The position numbers were made by a program, and so were the translations under genes. From Ectocarpus siliculosus (lineage: Eukaryota > Sar > Phaeophyceae > Ectocarpales > Ectocarpaceae), in assembly GCA_000310025.1 (NCBI GenBank), contig FN648785.1, forward strand, positions 567,277 through 631,276: a DNA stretch of 64,000 nucleotides, read 5' to 3'. Positions 1 through 12,800 of this stretch are shown one piece after another. Position 1 is the stretch's first letter. Every line of letters begins with the position of its first letter. A model generated the notes under the pieces. That model saw nothing but the letters and a program-made list of their open reading frames with translations. It did not search any database and was not told where the DNA came from.

Positions 1-262
1 GGGGGTTTGTGCCGGTCTATTGTAATGTTTTTCTATTTGCGGTAGTGAAAACAGTTTGATTTGTTGTCATGTGGGTTCTGCTGTTTTTGGTTACACAACG
101 AGACGACGCTGAATCCTACAGGTTCTTGCGCAGGATCTCCTGATGAGGCATTGCCGTCGCCTTCAGTCGGCCGGTATCTCGTGCAGCACCATCTGTCGAG
201 AACAAGCATTCTAGCGACGACATTTTTTTCTGTCGGTGTGTTTGATGCAAAAGGATTTCATC

Positions 263-374
263 GGGGGGGGGGGGGGGGTACTCATAGTCGTACATGCCTT
301 AGTCGTTGAACATTGACCGCGCATCCCTACAAAGCCGGGACGGAGCACGCTGGGTTCTCACCGGACCAGGCTCT
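263..374 (-). repeat. Dispersed poly-G/poly-C-ended repeat, copy 1
   Basis: A 16-base G run (263-278) is followed by about 95 bases that match, in reverse complement, two tandem copies at 58178-58423. Shared landmarks are 'ggctttgtag', 'gagcctggtccggtgagaac' and 'gactatgagtac', each copy ending in a C run of 8-16. The copies differ by only a few substitutions, so this is a real interspersed family. It has no coding potential; a small non-autonomous element is the simplest reading. Confidence 0.75.
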
Positions 375-847
375 CACATCACCAAGCGCGAAGCGCGGTG
401 AGGTACTCGGCGAGTCGCATGAAGGGTGCGCTGCATCCTGCTATGGGTGTTCGGCATCTTGTGCTTACTTCCTGGGTACGGATGACAGCTGCGTATAACT
501 TAATTTATTTTCTGGTGCTTTCATTTCCAGAGACAGTCATAAGCACTGTGTAACTGCCTCAAAGATGCTTGACCAATTTAACACAACGTGGTGCGATCAT
601 CCCCCTTGCGCGGAGTGAGGGTTCTCGACCCCACACAACATGATCTACTCGACCACCATTATGGTTACCGCAAAGCTAAACCGGAGGTGAAAAAAACCCG
701 GTAACCTGGTTGTCGAGTTCACGAAGTGAATTGGCTTTTTTTACAACGTCGTTGCCAAGCGACGAAAACCCAACCCCGATGGCAAACACCGAGGGGATCT
801 CATCGGGGGGGGGGATTTTCACTTCACTTTCCGTTTTATTTGCCCAG

Positions 848-1330
848 GCAAAGGAACGCGCACCGCGGAGTTTGAGGGCAACCTACGGAGAAGACACAGT
901 CAACAACGCTGTGCACGCAAGCGCTTCCGTGGAAAGCGCCGCCAGGTCGGGTGACGCATATTGTAGCGATACCGTGGAGCAGAAGATGCAGCGAGCCAAC
1001 TCTTGTCTATCACGATATGAGCCTCGCTGCCGATGGTTAGATGTCGTTCCGGCGGCGGACCTCCAATGAACACAAGTGTAGTACTCCGCGGTGTTGCATG
1101 AATGTTTTCCTCAGTGACTCTTGCTTGTTCGCGCTCCTTCTGTTGTTCGAAAACTTTGCACGCCATCTAGGGATCTGAATTTCTGGTTCCCAGAGAGTGT
1201 CCGGGAAGTTTCCTCCGGCGGGAGTCCTGCACCGACCTCTACTGTTGCCCGGGGAGACCCGAAGTACGACGAGATGATGACCTACATGCAGGAAGAGGTT
1301 AGCCGGCTCTACATCCCCGTTCAGTGTTAG
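848..1330 (+). CDS. Nucleoside diphosphate kinase-domain protein, C-terminal exons (partial)
   Basis: Two exons, 848-945 and 1171-1330, joined in phase (AG|G, Arg) and ending in TAG. The first encodes the NDK C-terminal signature: AKERAPRSLRATYGEDT followed by NNAVHASASVESAAR. The catalytic-His motif of the family is normally N-x-x-H-x-S-D-S, and here it reads NAVHASAS, so the usual Asp is Ala. The second continues DLNFWFPESV, where the family normally has an F-F-F-P motif, then a 35-residue tail ending LYIPVQC. NDKs transfer gamma-phosphate between nucleotides through this His. The tail and the altered motif fit axonemal/NME5-9-type NDK-like proteins as well as a housekeeping enzyme. The upstream part of the domain, with the ATP-binding N-terminal half, is not in the window. 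The acceptors (ttgcccag, ccatctag) are good; the first donor (gtcggg) is weak. Confidence 0.7.
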
Positions 1331-2359
1331 GCTGAAATTTCTCGATATTACGTGATGATCATCCGCCAACATTTGGGTCATTTTGCCCATTGTTGCGCTG
1401 CACAAGCCGAAGAAAGGTACACTGCACGAATGGGTGCGACGGTCTATTGTGAATGAATGACTTTGCAGAATATTGGGGTAGGGACTTCGAATTACTTTAG
1501 CTTCTGATAATCTTCGGGACTACTGTACGACTACACAGGTGGATCCAGTGATATCACCGCTGCTGCAGCGTGTTCTTAAGGCCCGCCCCCATGATGTCGC
1601 CAGCTTCGCAGCCCAAGCTCTGCATCAACTTGCGCTGACAGGACCATCAACTGGAACACCTGACGCATCGTGAAGCAAAGAGCCCGGCAACATGTCGCAA
1701 CTAACTGAAAGGTCGGGTGCGGTGCAGAACTGCGGAGCCACAACTAACTGAGATGGGCAGCCTCATCTGCTCAGTGAAAAGTGCACAAAGGGGTTTGGCC
1801 CACAAATCGATCGTTGTTGACCTGTAGTCTACAACACATAAATGCTGGTGTCCGTTGACCGGGTGGTCCGGTTTCCGCCGAGCAGGCGAGAGAGACGTGG
1901 GGGGCAAACAGGCATGGGAGTACTCTAACACGCACATTCATTTCAGAGTTCCAGAGATCTCCTGAAAACATTGCGGCGCTTTGAGACCTCGAGAGAAGTT
2001 TTGTAGCAAGTCGGTTGTCGAAGACACCAACATGCTCAGAGGCTACTGCCTGTCCGTTCGCGTCAAGCTGCACCCAGATAACCTATCAACTATGCTGATA
2101 TTACCCAGACTACGCATGAATAGAAACATGCGACGCGGCATGTAGTCAAACCTAACGTGAGCAGCTTGTGCTCCTTCGACAGTCGTCGAGAGGTAGGAAG
2201 GGTAGGCAGGCGTGCGGAGCAACAAAGAGTGTATTGCCGTACGAACGCATATCAGAAACCACATTGTTCTTTGAGGATAACTAACTGAGTAGACCGTCTC
2301 CCCAGATGAACCAGCAGCAATTGCCGAAAGCGGGCGATCTGTACTGTAAATACTGCTGC

Positions 2360-2408
<49 letters not shown>

Positions 2409-3628
2409 GCCTTCACATTAACGTGTCAGTTGCTAATCCCAAAACCTAGCCAAGACGCGGTCCGTGGTCACAAAATGCTATAGCCATCAGAAGATCCAAA
2501 GAACACGCAAACTATGTAGCAAGACAAGGGGTACACCTACATCTTTGCAGCACGTTTGCGTGCCCCAAAACTGAACTACCCGTCCACACACTACATTCGA
2601 CTACAGCAGCATCACCCCCACTGTCCTATACTCTACCAAAATTAATGTCGACTACAGCGTACAGCTGTCTGGAGTGCTGCATGTACAATGTAACATCATG
2701 GTAGGCATGGTACAAGTTCGGGGCGCGCAACTGCTGTCTGAAGTGCTGTCAGAATGCGTCCGTGGACATACAGTGAAAAAGAACAACCAACCAACGCCAT
2801 CTTAGGGTTCTTGGTCTGAAAATTCCCGCGCCGAAGGGTCAACCAGCCCACTCACCTCGTCACGACCTGTTCCCTCCTCCCCTTTGATGGCGAAGCCAGG
2901 TTACTGAGACAGTACAACTCCCTCTAGCAAACCGAGGGCCGTGTAAATAGTGCCCGTCCACCTTTCTGATGGCGTCTGCCTCCGCGCACAAAACTGAGAT
3001 GGACATGGCCGTCTACACCGACGGCCATGAGGCCCGCGCATCTGCATTTTTGTACCTGACGCACGAGTCCGACCCAACTCTACCACTACGCACGCCTCGC
3101 GGCGGGTGCGCCGCAGCAAGAAGGTATCGGTCCCTTGAGCGTGAGTCTAGCCATGCTCGCTAGAAAGACCCCCCCCCTCGCTATGGGCCATGCATAAGCA
3201 AAAGCCTTGCCGAGGCAGCGAGGGGAAGAAGGAAGCCTGTAGAACCACAAAACAATCTACCCTGTCGATGCGCAGGTGTGGATGTTGGTATTCCTTGGTG
3301 ACTAAAATTTCAATATCCCGCTGACCAAACTCCAATTTTTTCAACTTCCCGTTGGCTATCGACGTAGTCTATGTATATTGATTCCCGGTTGACTATTTTT
3401 TTTTTGTCTTCACTTCAAATCAGCGCTCACGGCACCAGTGCCGTTTACTCCAACCCGTGATCACACAGAAGAGCCCCTCTCTACCCTCCCCTCCTGCGGT
3501 ACTTTGCCTTCGATTTTTAATGCGAGAAGAGTTCAGCATTCTCTTCCCTCTGTGTACACACGAACTAGCGCTATCCACTATGCCAGGAGCGGAAGCGAGA
3601 GAAAAACCCACTTTGCAAGAATAGCTCG
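1331..3628. other. Intergenic stretch, no convincing gene
   Basis: Short ORFs on both strands lack splice-site support or family resemblance. The one item worth noting is an ATG-initiated reading frame at 2969-3122 ending at a possible donor (AAG|gtatcg), which could be an upstream exon of the bZIP-PAS gene. It has no domain to support it. A TTG microsatellite lies inside. Confidence 0.5.
2352..2409. repeat. (TTG)n microsatellite
   Basis: About 17 perfect TTG units after two TGC units. Confidence 0.95.
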
Positions 3629-3703
3629 CTTACGCCGGGATTCGAACCCCTGACCTGATCTCTAGTAGGTTCCGAAGATACCAACTAGACCACCGTGACT
3701 ATG
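3629..3703 (-). other. tRNA-like Pol III element (tRNA pseudogene or SINE head)
   Basis: Read on the minus strand, TGGTCTAGTTGG (3692-3681) fits the Pol III A-box consensus and GGTTCGAATCC (3648-3638) fits the B box, at the spacing of a 74-base tRNA. A 7-base loop CTAGAGA would carry an AGA anticodon, but the anticodon stem needs a bulge, the T stem has only three clean pairs and the acceptor ends do not pair. A functional tRNA is therefore unlikely; a tRNA-derived SINE or tRNA pseudogene fits better. Confidence 0.5.
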
Positions 3704-3751
3704 CAGACTATGCATACTCTTGCGTAGTCTGGCGCCAGAACATGTGGGATG

Positions 3752-3752
<1 letters not shown>

Positions 3753-3792
<40 letters not shown>
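3753..3792. repeat. (AC)n microsatellite
   Basis: Twenty AC units immediately downstream (on the plus strand) of the tRNA-like element. Confidence 0.95.
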
Positions 3793-3794
<2 letters not shown>

Positions 3795-3981
3795 AAATAC
3801 GTTGAACCAAAACACGCCTTACTGATTTGGACCACCAGCAGCCTCGCGGGTCCACCCCAACACACTGTAGTAGGTTTTTTTACACAGTTTCACAGCAGTC
3901 CAAATATACACAAGCACGACGTGGCCGCGCTACGGAGGAGATTGTCTGCGGCGCAGCCTGCTGATCGAGAGCTGTCTGGGC

Positions 3982-6900
3982 ATGATGAGTGGAGAGATCG
4001 GAGCACGAGTTCCTTCCGTTAACTCGTTGGCGAGAGCGTCGTGCAAAGCTCTGGAAGACAGCAGCAGAAGCAACAGCAGCAACAGCAGCAGCGGTGGCAG
4101 CACTGATGATGCTACCCGCGACGCTTTGCGTGAGGCGAACCGCCTCCACTGTAAGGAAACGCGTCAGCGAAAGAGAAAACAGGAGCAACTTCTGCGCGAG
4201 GTGCGTTGTAGTCCATCACGTGCTTCGAAGTCCATAGCAAGATCAGCAAGATCAGCCAGCGGCGAACGATAAGACGTCGACAGCAGCATCTCCTGTAAGG
4301 TGCATGGTTGTGCACCAGTGTTTTCGAACCCTATCCTGTACCTTCACACGCACTGGAGCGGTACATGGGATCCTCCCAAGAATAGTTTTGCTGCAACCGT
4401 ATTGACTCAGATGATATGGATGTCTGAACACTCGATTTGGAGCCTCTTTCGCTAGGGTCCATAACACAGCAATATTAGCCCTTTCTTGTTGCTGTCCTTT
4501 GCCGTCTACTGAAAGTTTCCACATTGGTATCTCTACTCCGGAGTATCGTCTGTACCTCAACCCTCACATGGTGGCCAAGACTGTTTGGTGGAAATGTTGT
4601 GTCAACAGAATACCTGCATACATACATTACAACATCTGCCAGAGGGCGGGCGTGATCGATCTCCTATTATATCGGGTTGAACCTCAACTGCTGCCAGAAA
4701 TTCACCTCCCCGGATATTTTCCCCGCCATCCCGACAGTCGGTTGCAGTCTTGTGTATATTGGCCCTGCCTGTCAGCAGCTACAAGAGCCACGACTACCGT
4801 AGAGCTCCAATTGCGCACTCGCCACCCCGACGCGAAATAAATTCGATATGCTGACTGTAATTACATATGACTGCATTCCTGTACTGTAGGCCAGACTACA
4901 AGTTGCAAAATAGTCCGAAAAAACTCCGCTTCCACGTTCTGAAAGCATCACAAAAACGTATCAACAATTATTTGCTCGCACTTTTTTCATTTTGTCAGGA
5001 AGTGAGTATCCTGGAACTGTGCAAGTCCATCGTGGAACACGGACCGGACCTGTTCTCTGTCCACGGCTTTCACACGACCGCACCGTTCAGGTTGGTGTGT
5101 GTCCAATCAAACTCTCGTTATGGCTGTCACCTGTAGTTGCTGATCATTTAACCGAACTGGCCAGGAGATCAAGCTACAACTTGTGGTTGAGCCTTAGACT
5201 ACCGCAGATCCTCCCAAGAACCACCTGAAGAGAGGTGATCCGTTCGTTCAGAAGTACACAACTTAAGACTACGCGTTCGAATTATGCAGGCATACGCGGT
5301 TCGAGGGGTACAGCAGTAGTGCCAGGTGATCTCAGCAGCTAGTTGCCGGACACATACCACCGCACGGGTGCGGCACAGTTTTCTCGAGCTTGTACGAACG
5401 GGGAAAGCATGCAAGCGAACACCACAACCACAACACCCTGCCGTGATCCTCTTCGAGTACCTTCTTTCACTCATGAAATTAGTCGAGCCTTAGATACAAC
5501 ATAGGGGATGCACGCGATACTCCCTTCTCAATAGACAACGATGTTCGTTGTTGAAGCTCAAAACATGTCAATGCTGTTCCCCATATTCATTTCCAACGAC
5601 CGACCAGGTTCCTGTGCGAGGACTTTTGCGACAGGCTGCAGATGGAACCGGTGGAGTTCCTCGGGAGACCGTTGGCAAGTATTGTGGACCCACAAGATGC
5701 AGACATTCTGAAGAACGCCGTGGCTCGAGTACTGGACTCGGCCTGCGACAACAATGGCACCACCAGCACGTGAGATATTATTCCGCAAGTAGCATGGAAA
5801 ATGGATTTCAGACAGACGCTCGCAGAATACTCTGTTTCGATTGCTGCCGGCCGTGTATCACCTATTAAAGTACGTTGCAACGTGATGCAACCTCAGCAAT
5901 GTTCATGGTCGTTCTCATCGTATCGCTCGAGGGGTGGCCATGGCAAAGGATCATGCGCCTCCATTGACCCCCGATGGGGAGATACCTGCATGCGGCCATC
6001 CCAGCAGCTTCTTTCAGAAACGTGTTGGCAGCGGCAGCGCCGCGTCTTTTGCCATGTGTATAGACTAAACGTGACCATTCGAGAGAAGTACAGCTCGGGC
6101 CCGATAATGTACGAATATGATGCTCGCCCGTCCCCGGATACGCTCAACAATGCATAGAGTTGTCTGGGAATTAATGTTGCTCGTACCGGTGTCTTCAGGG
6201 CGCGTCAAAGGGCAAGCAAGCTCTTGAGGTAGTTTATCAGATTCGTTCGGGGGGAATGGACACGTCGCCAAGTCGTCGTGAACAGGACTGATTCCGAAAA
6301 GTGACCCAAGACACTGCTGTGATTTTCTTTGCTTGGCCGCAGTACCGCACTTTCTGTCCATGTTGCGCCCTGAACGGTCGGTGAGGCTTGCGTGTGTATG
6401 AGAGGTCGGTGCTCGGTGCGTGGATAATGAGTAAGGGTTTTTCCACGGAAGGTGTGCCTCAAGGTTTTTCTCGTCTGGTTCAGGTGCAGTCTCTCCCGAC
6501 GGGCCGCAGAAGGAATTCAGTCAAGCCAGTCAAGCCCGTTCGAACTCAAGGCAAACTCAACAAATATAGTGCTAGTGTACAGAGTAGTGTATCTTGCAAG
6601 GCAGTTAATATTTTCCACTGCTGGACGCTGTGTAAATAGTAAATAGTTGCATTCAGGAGTGTTTTTTTCGCTCTGTTCGTGACTCTTCCAATCTACGCGG
6701 TTTCTCGCCATCTGATTGGTCATGCGTTGGTTCCTAGTCTTGACCCTCTCCTCAGTTGCGTTGTTGTATTAGTGCATGAAAGGGATTAACTTCCTGCATA
6801 CAGGCAGACGTGGTCTGAACGCCCACTGGCTTGGCCCCCCGAGGTGAAAATCAATGTTTCAAAAAATGTGACTGCGTCCCTCCCACCCGCCCCATGACTT

Positions 6901-7076
6901 GCTGCCTTGGACTGCATGCTGCATCCACTTCCAGCTGGACCGATTCTCCTGACAGAGCGAAAGGGTGCCTCATCGACGTACGCTTGACGAGACACGGGCT
7001 GTCGTGCCCGGCGGAAATGTCCATCTCCATGGGAAGCCACGGTCTTGTCGTCGTCACTCGGCTGTATCGGTCATGA
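3982..7076 (+). CDS. bZIP-PAS domain transcription factor
   Basis: Four exons: about 3982-4200, 4999-5090, 5608-5769 and 6935-7076 (TGA). Phases are 0, 2 and 2, and every junction is consistent. Exon 1 holds a Ser-rich stretch and then a basic region ANRLHCKETRQRKRK. N-x7-R-x9-L-x6-L-x6-V can be read across the first splice (QLLRE / EVSILEL), giving a very short zipper. A PAS domain follows: IVEHGPDLFSVHG and TAPFRF in exon 2/3, EFLGRPLASIVDPQDADIL in exon 3, and the closing strands AEMSISMGSHGLVVVTRLY in exon 4, just before the stop. bZIP-PAS factors are known from stramenopiles, where the basic region often reads NRxHAxxTRxRKK. The product, about 204 residues, should act in the nucleus as a dimer, with PAS as a sensor or partner surface. 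The start is uncertain: exon 1 is open upstream of the chosen ATG, and a second frame there also looks coding. Confidence 0.75.
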
Positions 7077-9807
7077 GATCCTGACGATGTCATCCTCGGG
7101 TGGTAGGCAAGGTGGTCGGGGCGATGAATTCTCGGAAGACAGCGAGGGGGACCAGGCACCAAGTGGTAGATATTTTAATGATCCGCAAGAACTGCGGTGG
7201 CACCGAAAAGCGGGGTCAGCGACACTGTTAAATTTGGAACGAATCTATCTATGGTATTGGTATAATATATATGCGGTAATTGGGTGAATCTCGGGCGTCT
7301 TTGCTCTTTTAGGTTTTTCTAGACGAGCGTACTGCTTTCCATCGCAGCAAATTGTGTTGCGCTCTTGCCTGAGGTGTGTTTTCTTAGGAAATTAATTCTA
7401 TGGTGTCATCCCCATCCCTTCTGGCAAAAACGTTGATGGTGCACCGCATAGACGAAATACGTTATGGACTTGAAACGAGGAAGTAAAGCAATACATTGTA
7501 ACGGTAATTCTCAGGATATTTTGGAATGTTTTGTTTGGTGATTTTCTCATGCGATCGTGAGCATGCATGAAACCGCTTGAGAACTAGCACCGACAAAGGG
7601 CCGCTCACTCTATCATGCTCCCAGTTGGTCGTGGGGGTGTCGGGCAGATGGTGGTCGTTGTCAAAGGTGGCATGGTGGGGTCAGTTAGTCGCAGGTGCAA
7701 CCAAGGTTCCCTTCTTGCAAACAAGTGTTGAGCTGGCACTCTACATAGTTTTTTATCGGGGCGGGTCTGTTTTCCTACAAGGTGTGATCGTCTTGTGGAC
7801 GAGATAGGTTGGACTCATGTCCAGACCTCCTGGACGGACGAACAGGAAACGAAACATAGGATTGGCAGCATTGAGGCGGGTAGACCCTTCGTTTGCTAAG
7901 ACCTGTATCGCGGGAAAAGTTGTGTGTTGCTTTGGAGTGAAGTAAAATGAGTAGAGGCAGTGGGAACTGAGTGCCACACTGTACACCAGATTTCATTACA
8001 CTACATGTAGACGAACGATGACTTTATGGTGGAGTGCACGCCCCATTATAAACTTCACATTGATTGTTGAAACTTTCTCCGTCCGGATTCGGTCGGAGGT
8101 TTTCGGGTCATTACGCGGAGTGAAACTGGACCACGCATATATGTTATGGCGGCTTTGACGGCAACATGGTTCTTATGCCGTCAGAATGAACGGCATCTCA
8201 TTTGGTGCTCGAAGCAGTTGTGTTGGACTCCGAGGTGGGTCGACCTGCGGACACTGCCGTCGATCGAAATGTTCATAAGTCGCCCGCGGACATCCCTAAT
8301 GTTTTCCATGAAAACCTGGCGATGATGCATTCATGATGGGATGAAGATGCACAATATATTTAAACGAAAAACTTGATGCTGTGATTACGCGATGATGGCG
8401 GTTTCGATCGTCGGCGTTTTACGTCGGTCATTGCCTAGAGAATCCAGACATGTTGCAGCGTACACACAATTTCACTCTCTAAATTCGCAGGAACATGTAC
8501 GTATCCTATTACTCCAGCGAAAAAAAAGGTTCAACATGTTCGGCGTTTTTTTCCCCATGGGCCCCTATTGATTGAGTTGGAAACACTGTCGACAGTTCTT
8601 TTTGCCCGTTTCACTTTTGCTGGTATGAACGAAGGTTGGTGCTTGACGTACTATTTGGCAAGGGATTGGGTGGCGGTGGTGGTGGTGGTTGCAGGTTTGA
8701 GACTGCCTCGATGGCGGTGTCGCTATTTGTTTGAAGATTATGTTGAAAAAGCTGACGTCTGTATCATGTTATCCATAATACAATGATGTGTACATCGATT
8801 CGTAGTCTCATCTAACGTGGCTCTCTCCTTTTTACCCCCCTTGAGCACAACAAGTTCCTCGCACCTACGAAACCAGCTAAAACTTTCTGGGCATGAACAG
8901 GTTCAACCCGGGCTGGTCGATGTCGACGATCCGGTTGTTTTGCTCAAAAGCAGTACTCAAGCATGGACAGATGATGTCCCTAAGCTACCAAGGTGGGATT
9001 GGAGTCATCCAGTCACGACATCTCGGTTTGGTGTCTGCAAGCCCCTGGGGAGCACACAAAGCCCGCGTTACAAGCAAGACAAGCAAAGAAACCCACCTAC
9101 AGAGGTCATTTCTCGTGTGAATTCAGCTTTCAAGTAACACAGCGGCGCAACCACCTTGAGTTTCCTCCAAGCGTCCCCCTGCCATACACTTCCGTTCACG
9201 ACCAGCAAGACCTAAAAAGGCAGAGATAGCGTCATGTCCCCAGTGAGGGAGGTGAAATGTTTCTTCTCGCACGACGCCGCGGACACACGGTGCAACGACC
9301 TTGCGTCCAAGCGTTAGGGGCGACAGCTCATACAAAGAAAGCTGCTGAAATCGAGGCATGAAACACATCACCGCACCGCGAAGTAGAGTCTACACCGAAA
9401 AAAAAAAAGACGAACATTTCATTTAAATACGCAGGAGCTGCAACATCTCGAAACAACACGAAATACAACAACTACACATCACGCGTAACATCGGATAAGT
9501 AGAACGAGAGCCTCTCTCTTTCGCCAACACGTGATGATACACTCCACGCTCCTTCCGCACATGAAATCACATTACAGTACATGGTCCGGTGTAACGCCGG
9601 TACGATCCAGCCGATTTCACCGGGCAACCGGCAATATTCAGAGAATGAAACAACTTGAATATTCTATCTGTGCCAGACGATGTCCAGGGCATCTTTCCGG
9701 GCGACCGGCGTTGTTCGACGGGCGGGATCCCACTGAACCCCAACCCCAACGCGCAACGCGAATTGAGTCAGGCGCATCGCGCCACAGGCAGGACCCCAAA
9801 GGGCCGG
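7077..9807. other. Intergenic stretch with one ambiguous exon candidate
   Basis: Between the convergent bZIP-PAS and glycosyltransferase genes. The only coding-like piece is at about 8880-8992. On the plus strand, 8901-8992 is an open frame between acceptor 'gaacag' and donor 'gtggga', encoding VQPGLVDVDDPVVLL. On the minus strand the same bases encode a plausible C terminus (NNRIVDIDQPGLNLF, stop at 8877). The strand cannot be decided, and neither joins in phase to a neighbour. An 11-base A run is at 9401. Confidence 0.4.
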
Positions 9808-12800
9808 TCATGCGATGCGGACCGTGTAGTCCAGGTTCGGAAACCCTTCGGCACACATGCGCCCCTTGAAGTGTCTGAGAGCACTGTTGACGAAGCGGGT
9901 AGCCATGCAGAGCACGAAGGCGTTTCGCTTGGCGGACCTTGGGGTGATGCTCTCGTACCGCGCCCCCGGGTGCATCTGCAGCGCGAAAGGGCACCAGAAG
10001 CCACGCACCATCGGAACACTTTAAGAATAACAGAAAAAGGGCGGCGCCCAAAATTGTAGGGCATTGTGGAAGGAGGCCAGGAGAGATACAACATCGAAAC
10101 ACTTACAACATGCAAAGCGAGGAGCCCGCAAGCTAGGGTAATGCAATGACACGTGGGGTCCACCGACATGCGCACGAGCTAGTGGTGGCGACAGGAGCGG
10201 TGTTGGTCGAAGCAGAGGGTGCAGAGTAGAGTGAAAACGTCGTGTAGAACATTCAAACGACAGGCGGGTGTCCCGGTGAATCAATCCGCAACGAAAACAA
10301 AAAACCCATAGCGGACATAGTAGCGGATAAAAGAAACTCCGAGAGCTTTCGCGCTGCGATCCACTCTCCAAGAACCAGGGGACAATTTCTACTGGTACTG
10401 CTGTTACCCCAACAAACTTCTACCACACACCGGTCGACCCCGAGCGGCCTGTTCCTCCTTGAGGGAGGGGGGGGTATCAAGACGGGATGCATGGGTTCCC
10501 TACCGGTACAACCTGCAGCGCTACAGTTCCAACTTGGTTTGGAGATCGACTGGTCTGCAGCTTCGCAGCGCTCTACAATAGCGCTCATTGGGCGTTTGAG
10601 TTTGGGCTCGTGCTGCGGGTGTGTCGGAGGGTGTGTGGGAGACTAATGTGTGTCGTTGTTTGTCGTTGGTTATCGTGAGGGAAGAAGGGAGAGGAAGAGG
10701 GAGAGACAGAGACAGCCCGGTGGGCACGGAACAATAATTTACTCACGGGGCTTCCGAGTACACGATAAATCCGTCCTTGTTACCGCTCTACAATACCGCG
10801 CAACATTCGGTTGGTTTGCCGTGCTTTCGCTACCCTTCGCGGGATGTGTGACCCTTCCATGGATGGATGCAGATTCTTCACGAAATCTGAAGAAACTCGC
10901 AGAGAAACAACATCAACAACCACGGCCGAAAATGCCGCCGCTGACTACTTAACAGTGCACGTGGATGTATGGATACCTTATAGGTGCTCTCTTGTATGTT
11001 CATGGGCGGAGTCTCGAGCATCGGCGTGTCGCACTGCAGCTGGTCGTAGTCGCTCTCCTTTCGATACCGCCTGAAAAAAAAGCGACGGGCAAAAAAACGC
11101 AAAAAAAAAAAAAAAAATGCGCTTGGTTTCTCGGCGTGCCACACTCCACTAGGGAAGCACGTTATGGGCGTTATTATGACGACGACAGCGACCTGCAATT
11201 TACGGTGGCCCAGATCACAGCGCCAGGGTTCGAAAGAGAACAACGAACCAGCAGCGGGAACACACATATATGAGACATGGTAACAGTGGAGGCAGCTTGA
11301 ACGACAACAGCATCAGCAACTCGTCGGGTCAACTAAATTGGAGCAGATGGAGAGACTCCCGTCCGATCACAAAGAGACACCAAGTTGGTCACGAGACACA
11401 CTTCGACATCGGCATGGGGCAAGCAAGCGGTGTCAAGTGTAGTGGTTCTGTCTGGTGTGTTAAGGGAGAGGTGGATAGAAACAAAAAGAGAAGCCCGAAC
11501 CGACGTTAGTTTCACCGCTTGCACAAAAAAAAAAGAGAAAAAAAGCTGGAACGTAGTACTTCCGCTAACGACATGGATCATTGCTAGTTTATCCTGGACT
11601 CTCACCTGTGGATACAGATGGATTCTACACGATATTGTAAGCAAAAAAAACATGGAACCGGCCTTAGTCTCACCGCTTGTTGAAGAGCCACTGGCCGACG
11701 CGGTACATGTGGCAGTAGTGGATGAAGTTGGGCAATCGATCAAAAGACCGCACGTTTCTGCTCTTGATATCCCGGGCTGTGTCGACAGCGGCAACACAAG
11801 GCGGAAAGGGATGCACACGCACAAGAGCATGTCGGTGAGGATGGAAACGTGAGAAAACATGGCAAGGACAACGCTAGCCTTCTTGTGCGCATGTCGGTAG
11901 AGAGGGCGAAAAAACAACCTCGGGCGATACGGGTGGGTTGTACTTCCACCATGCCAAAAAATACGAGAAGCCCAACAAAGCGAGCGAGGAGCCCCAGTCG
12001 AGATCGAGCTACCCGCAATGTTTGTGTACCCCCAAGTGATAGAACAGAGAGCGTCTGCTGAGCTGTCGACTTTCAGGTCTGGAACGGCGACTGTGTCCAT
12101 GAGTTGCCGCACATGATGCACCGCAGGGAGTGCACCGGAAATCCACCAAAAAAAAATACGACGGGAAAAGACGCTCATATACAATATAATACAAAACGTA
12201 CCACGGGCACAACAGCAACGACAACAACAACAACAGCACCAGAAAGATAAGAGGCAACCGAACAGTACGAAAAAAACACTTACACTTGGCTACGCCGTCA
12301 CCTTCACCGCAACGTTGCATTTCTGTATTTTTCAACAATTCTAAAGAGCGTAACATCCGTCAACAACAACAACACGTTCTTCGCCGCATCGACGCGATGT
12401 CGTCGATAGACAACGCGAGTTGACTCGGCACTTACAGTCCCAGCACTTACGGTACCACAATTTGGTGTCGCTGGCGGTACAGCACGTACGTGTATCCCTG
12501 ACCCAATCCCCAACACCCTTCCAGAGCGCAAGTTGCAGAAATTGGCCGGCCCGTCAACAACGTCCAACACTCTGCGACGGTAACATTTGAGCCGGGTGTT
12601 TCGGTCGCCACGAGCCATCCAACATCCAACAAATTTCTTTCATTCACTGTGGGTAACAAGAGTATGTAAGAGTAAACTGCCCTCACGTTCGATGCCGATG
12701 TCGCAGACATTGTCCATCTGATGATCAACGGGGTCCCACAGCTCGTAGTCCACCTTGGCGGAAGCAACCGTCACGTCAATAACGGCAATCGGCAGAAGGG

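Noticed and set aside
7087-7174. Exon-like frame (MSSSGGRQGGRGDEFSEDSE) just after the bZIP-PAS stop
   Set aside because: No acceptor or partner exon; it starts 11 bases after a well-supported stop codon, so it is more likely 3' UTR.
11868-12000. Apparent last exon with a transmembrane helix (ALLGFSYFLAWW) in the glycosyltransferase gene
   Set aside because: The catalytic-domain exons downstream (11757-11674 and 11070-10977, 9975-9808) join in perfect phase and carry conserved family motifs, so this lies in an intron.
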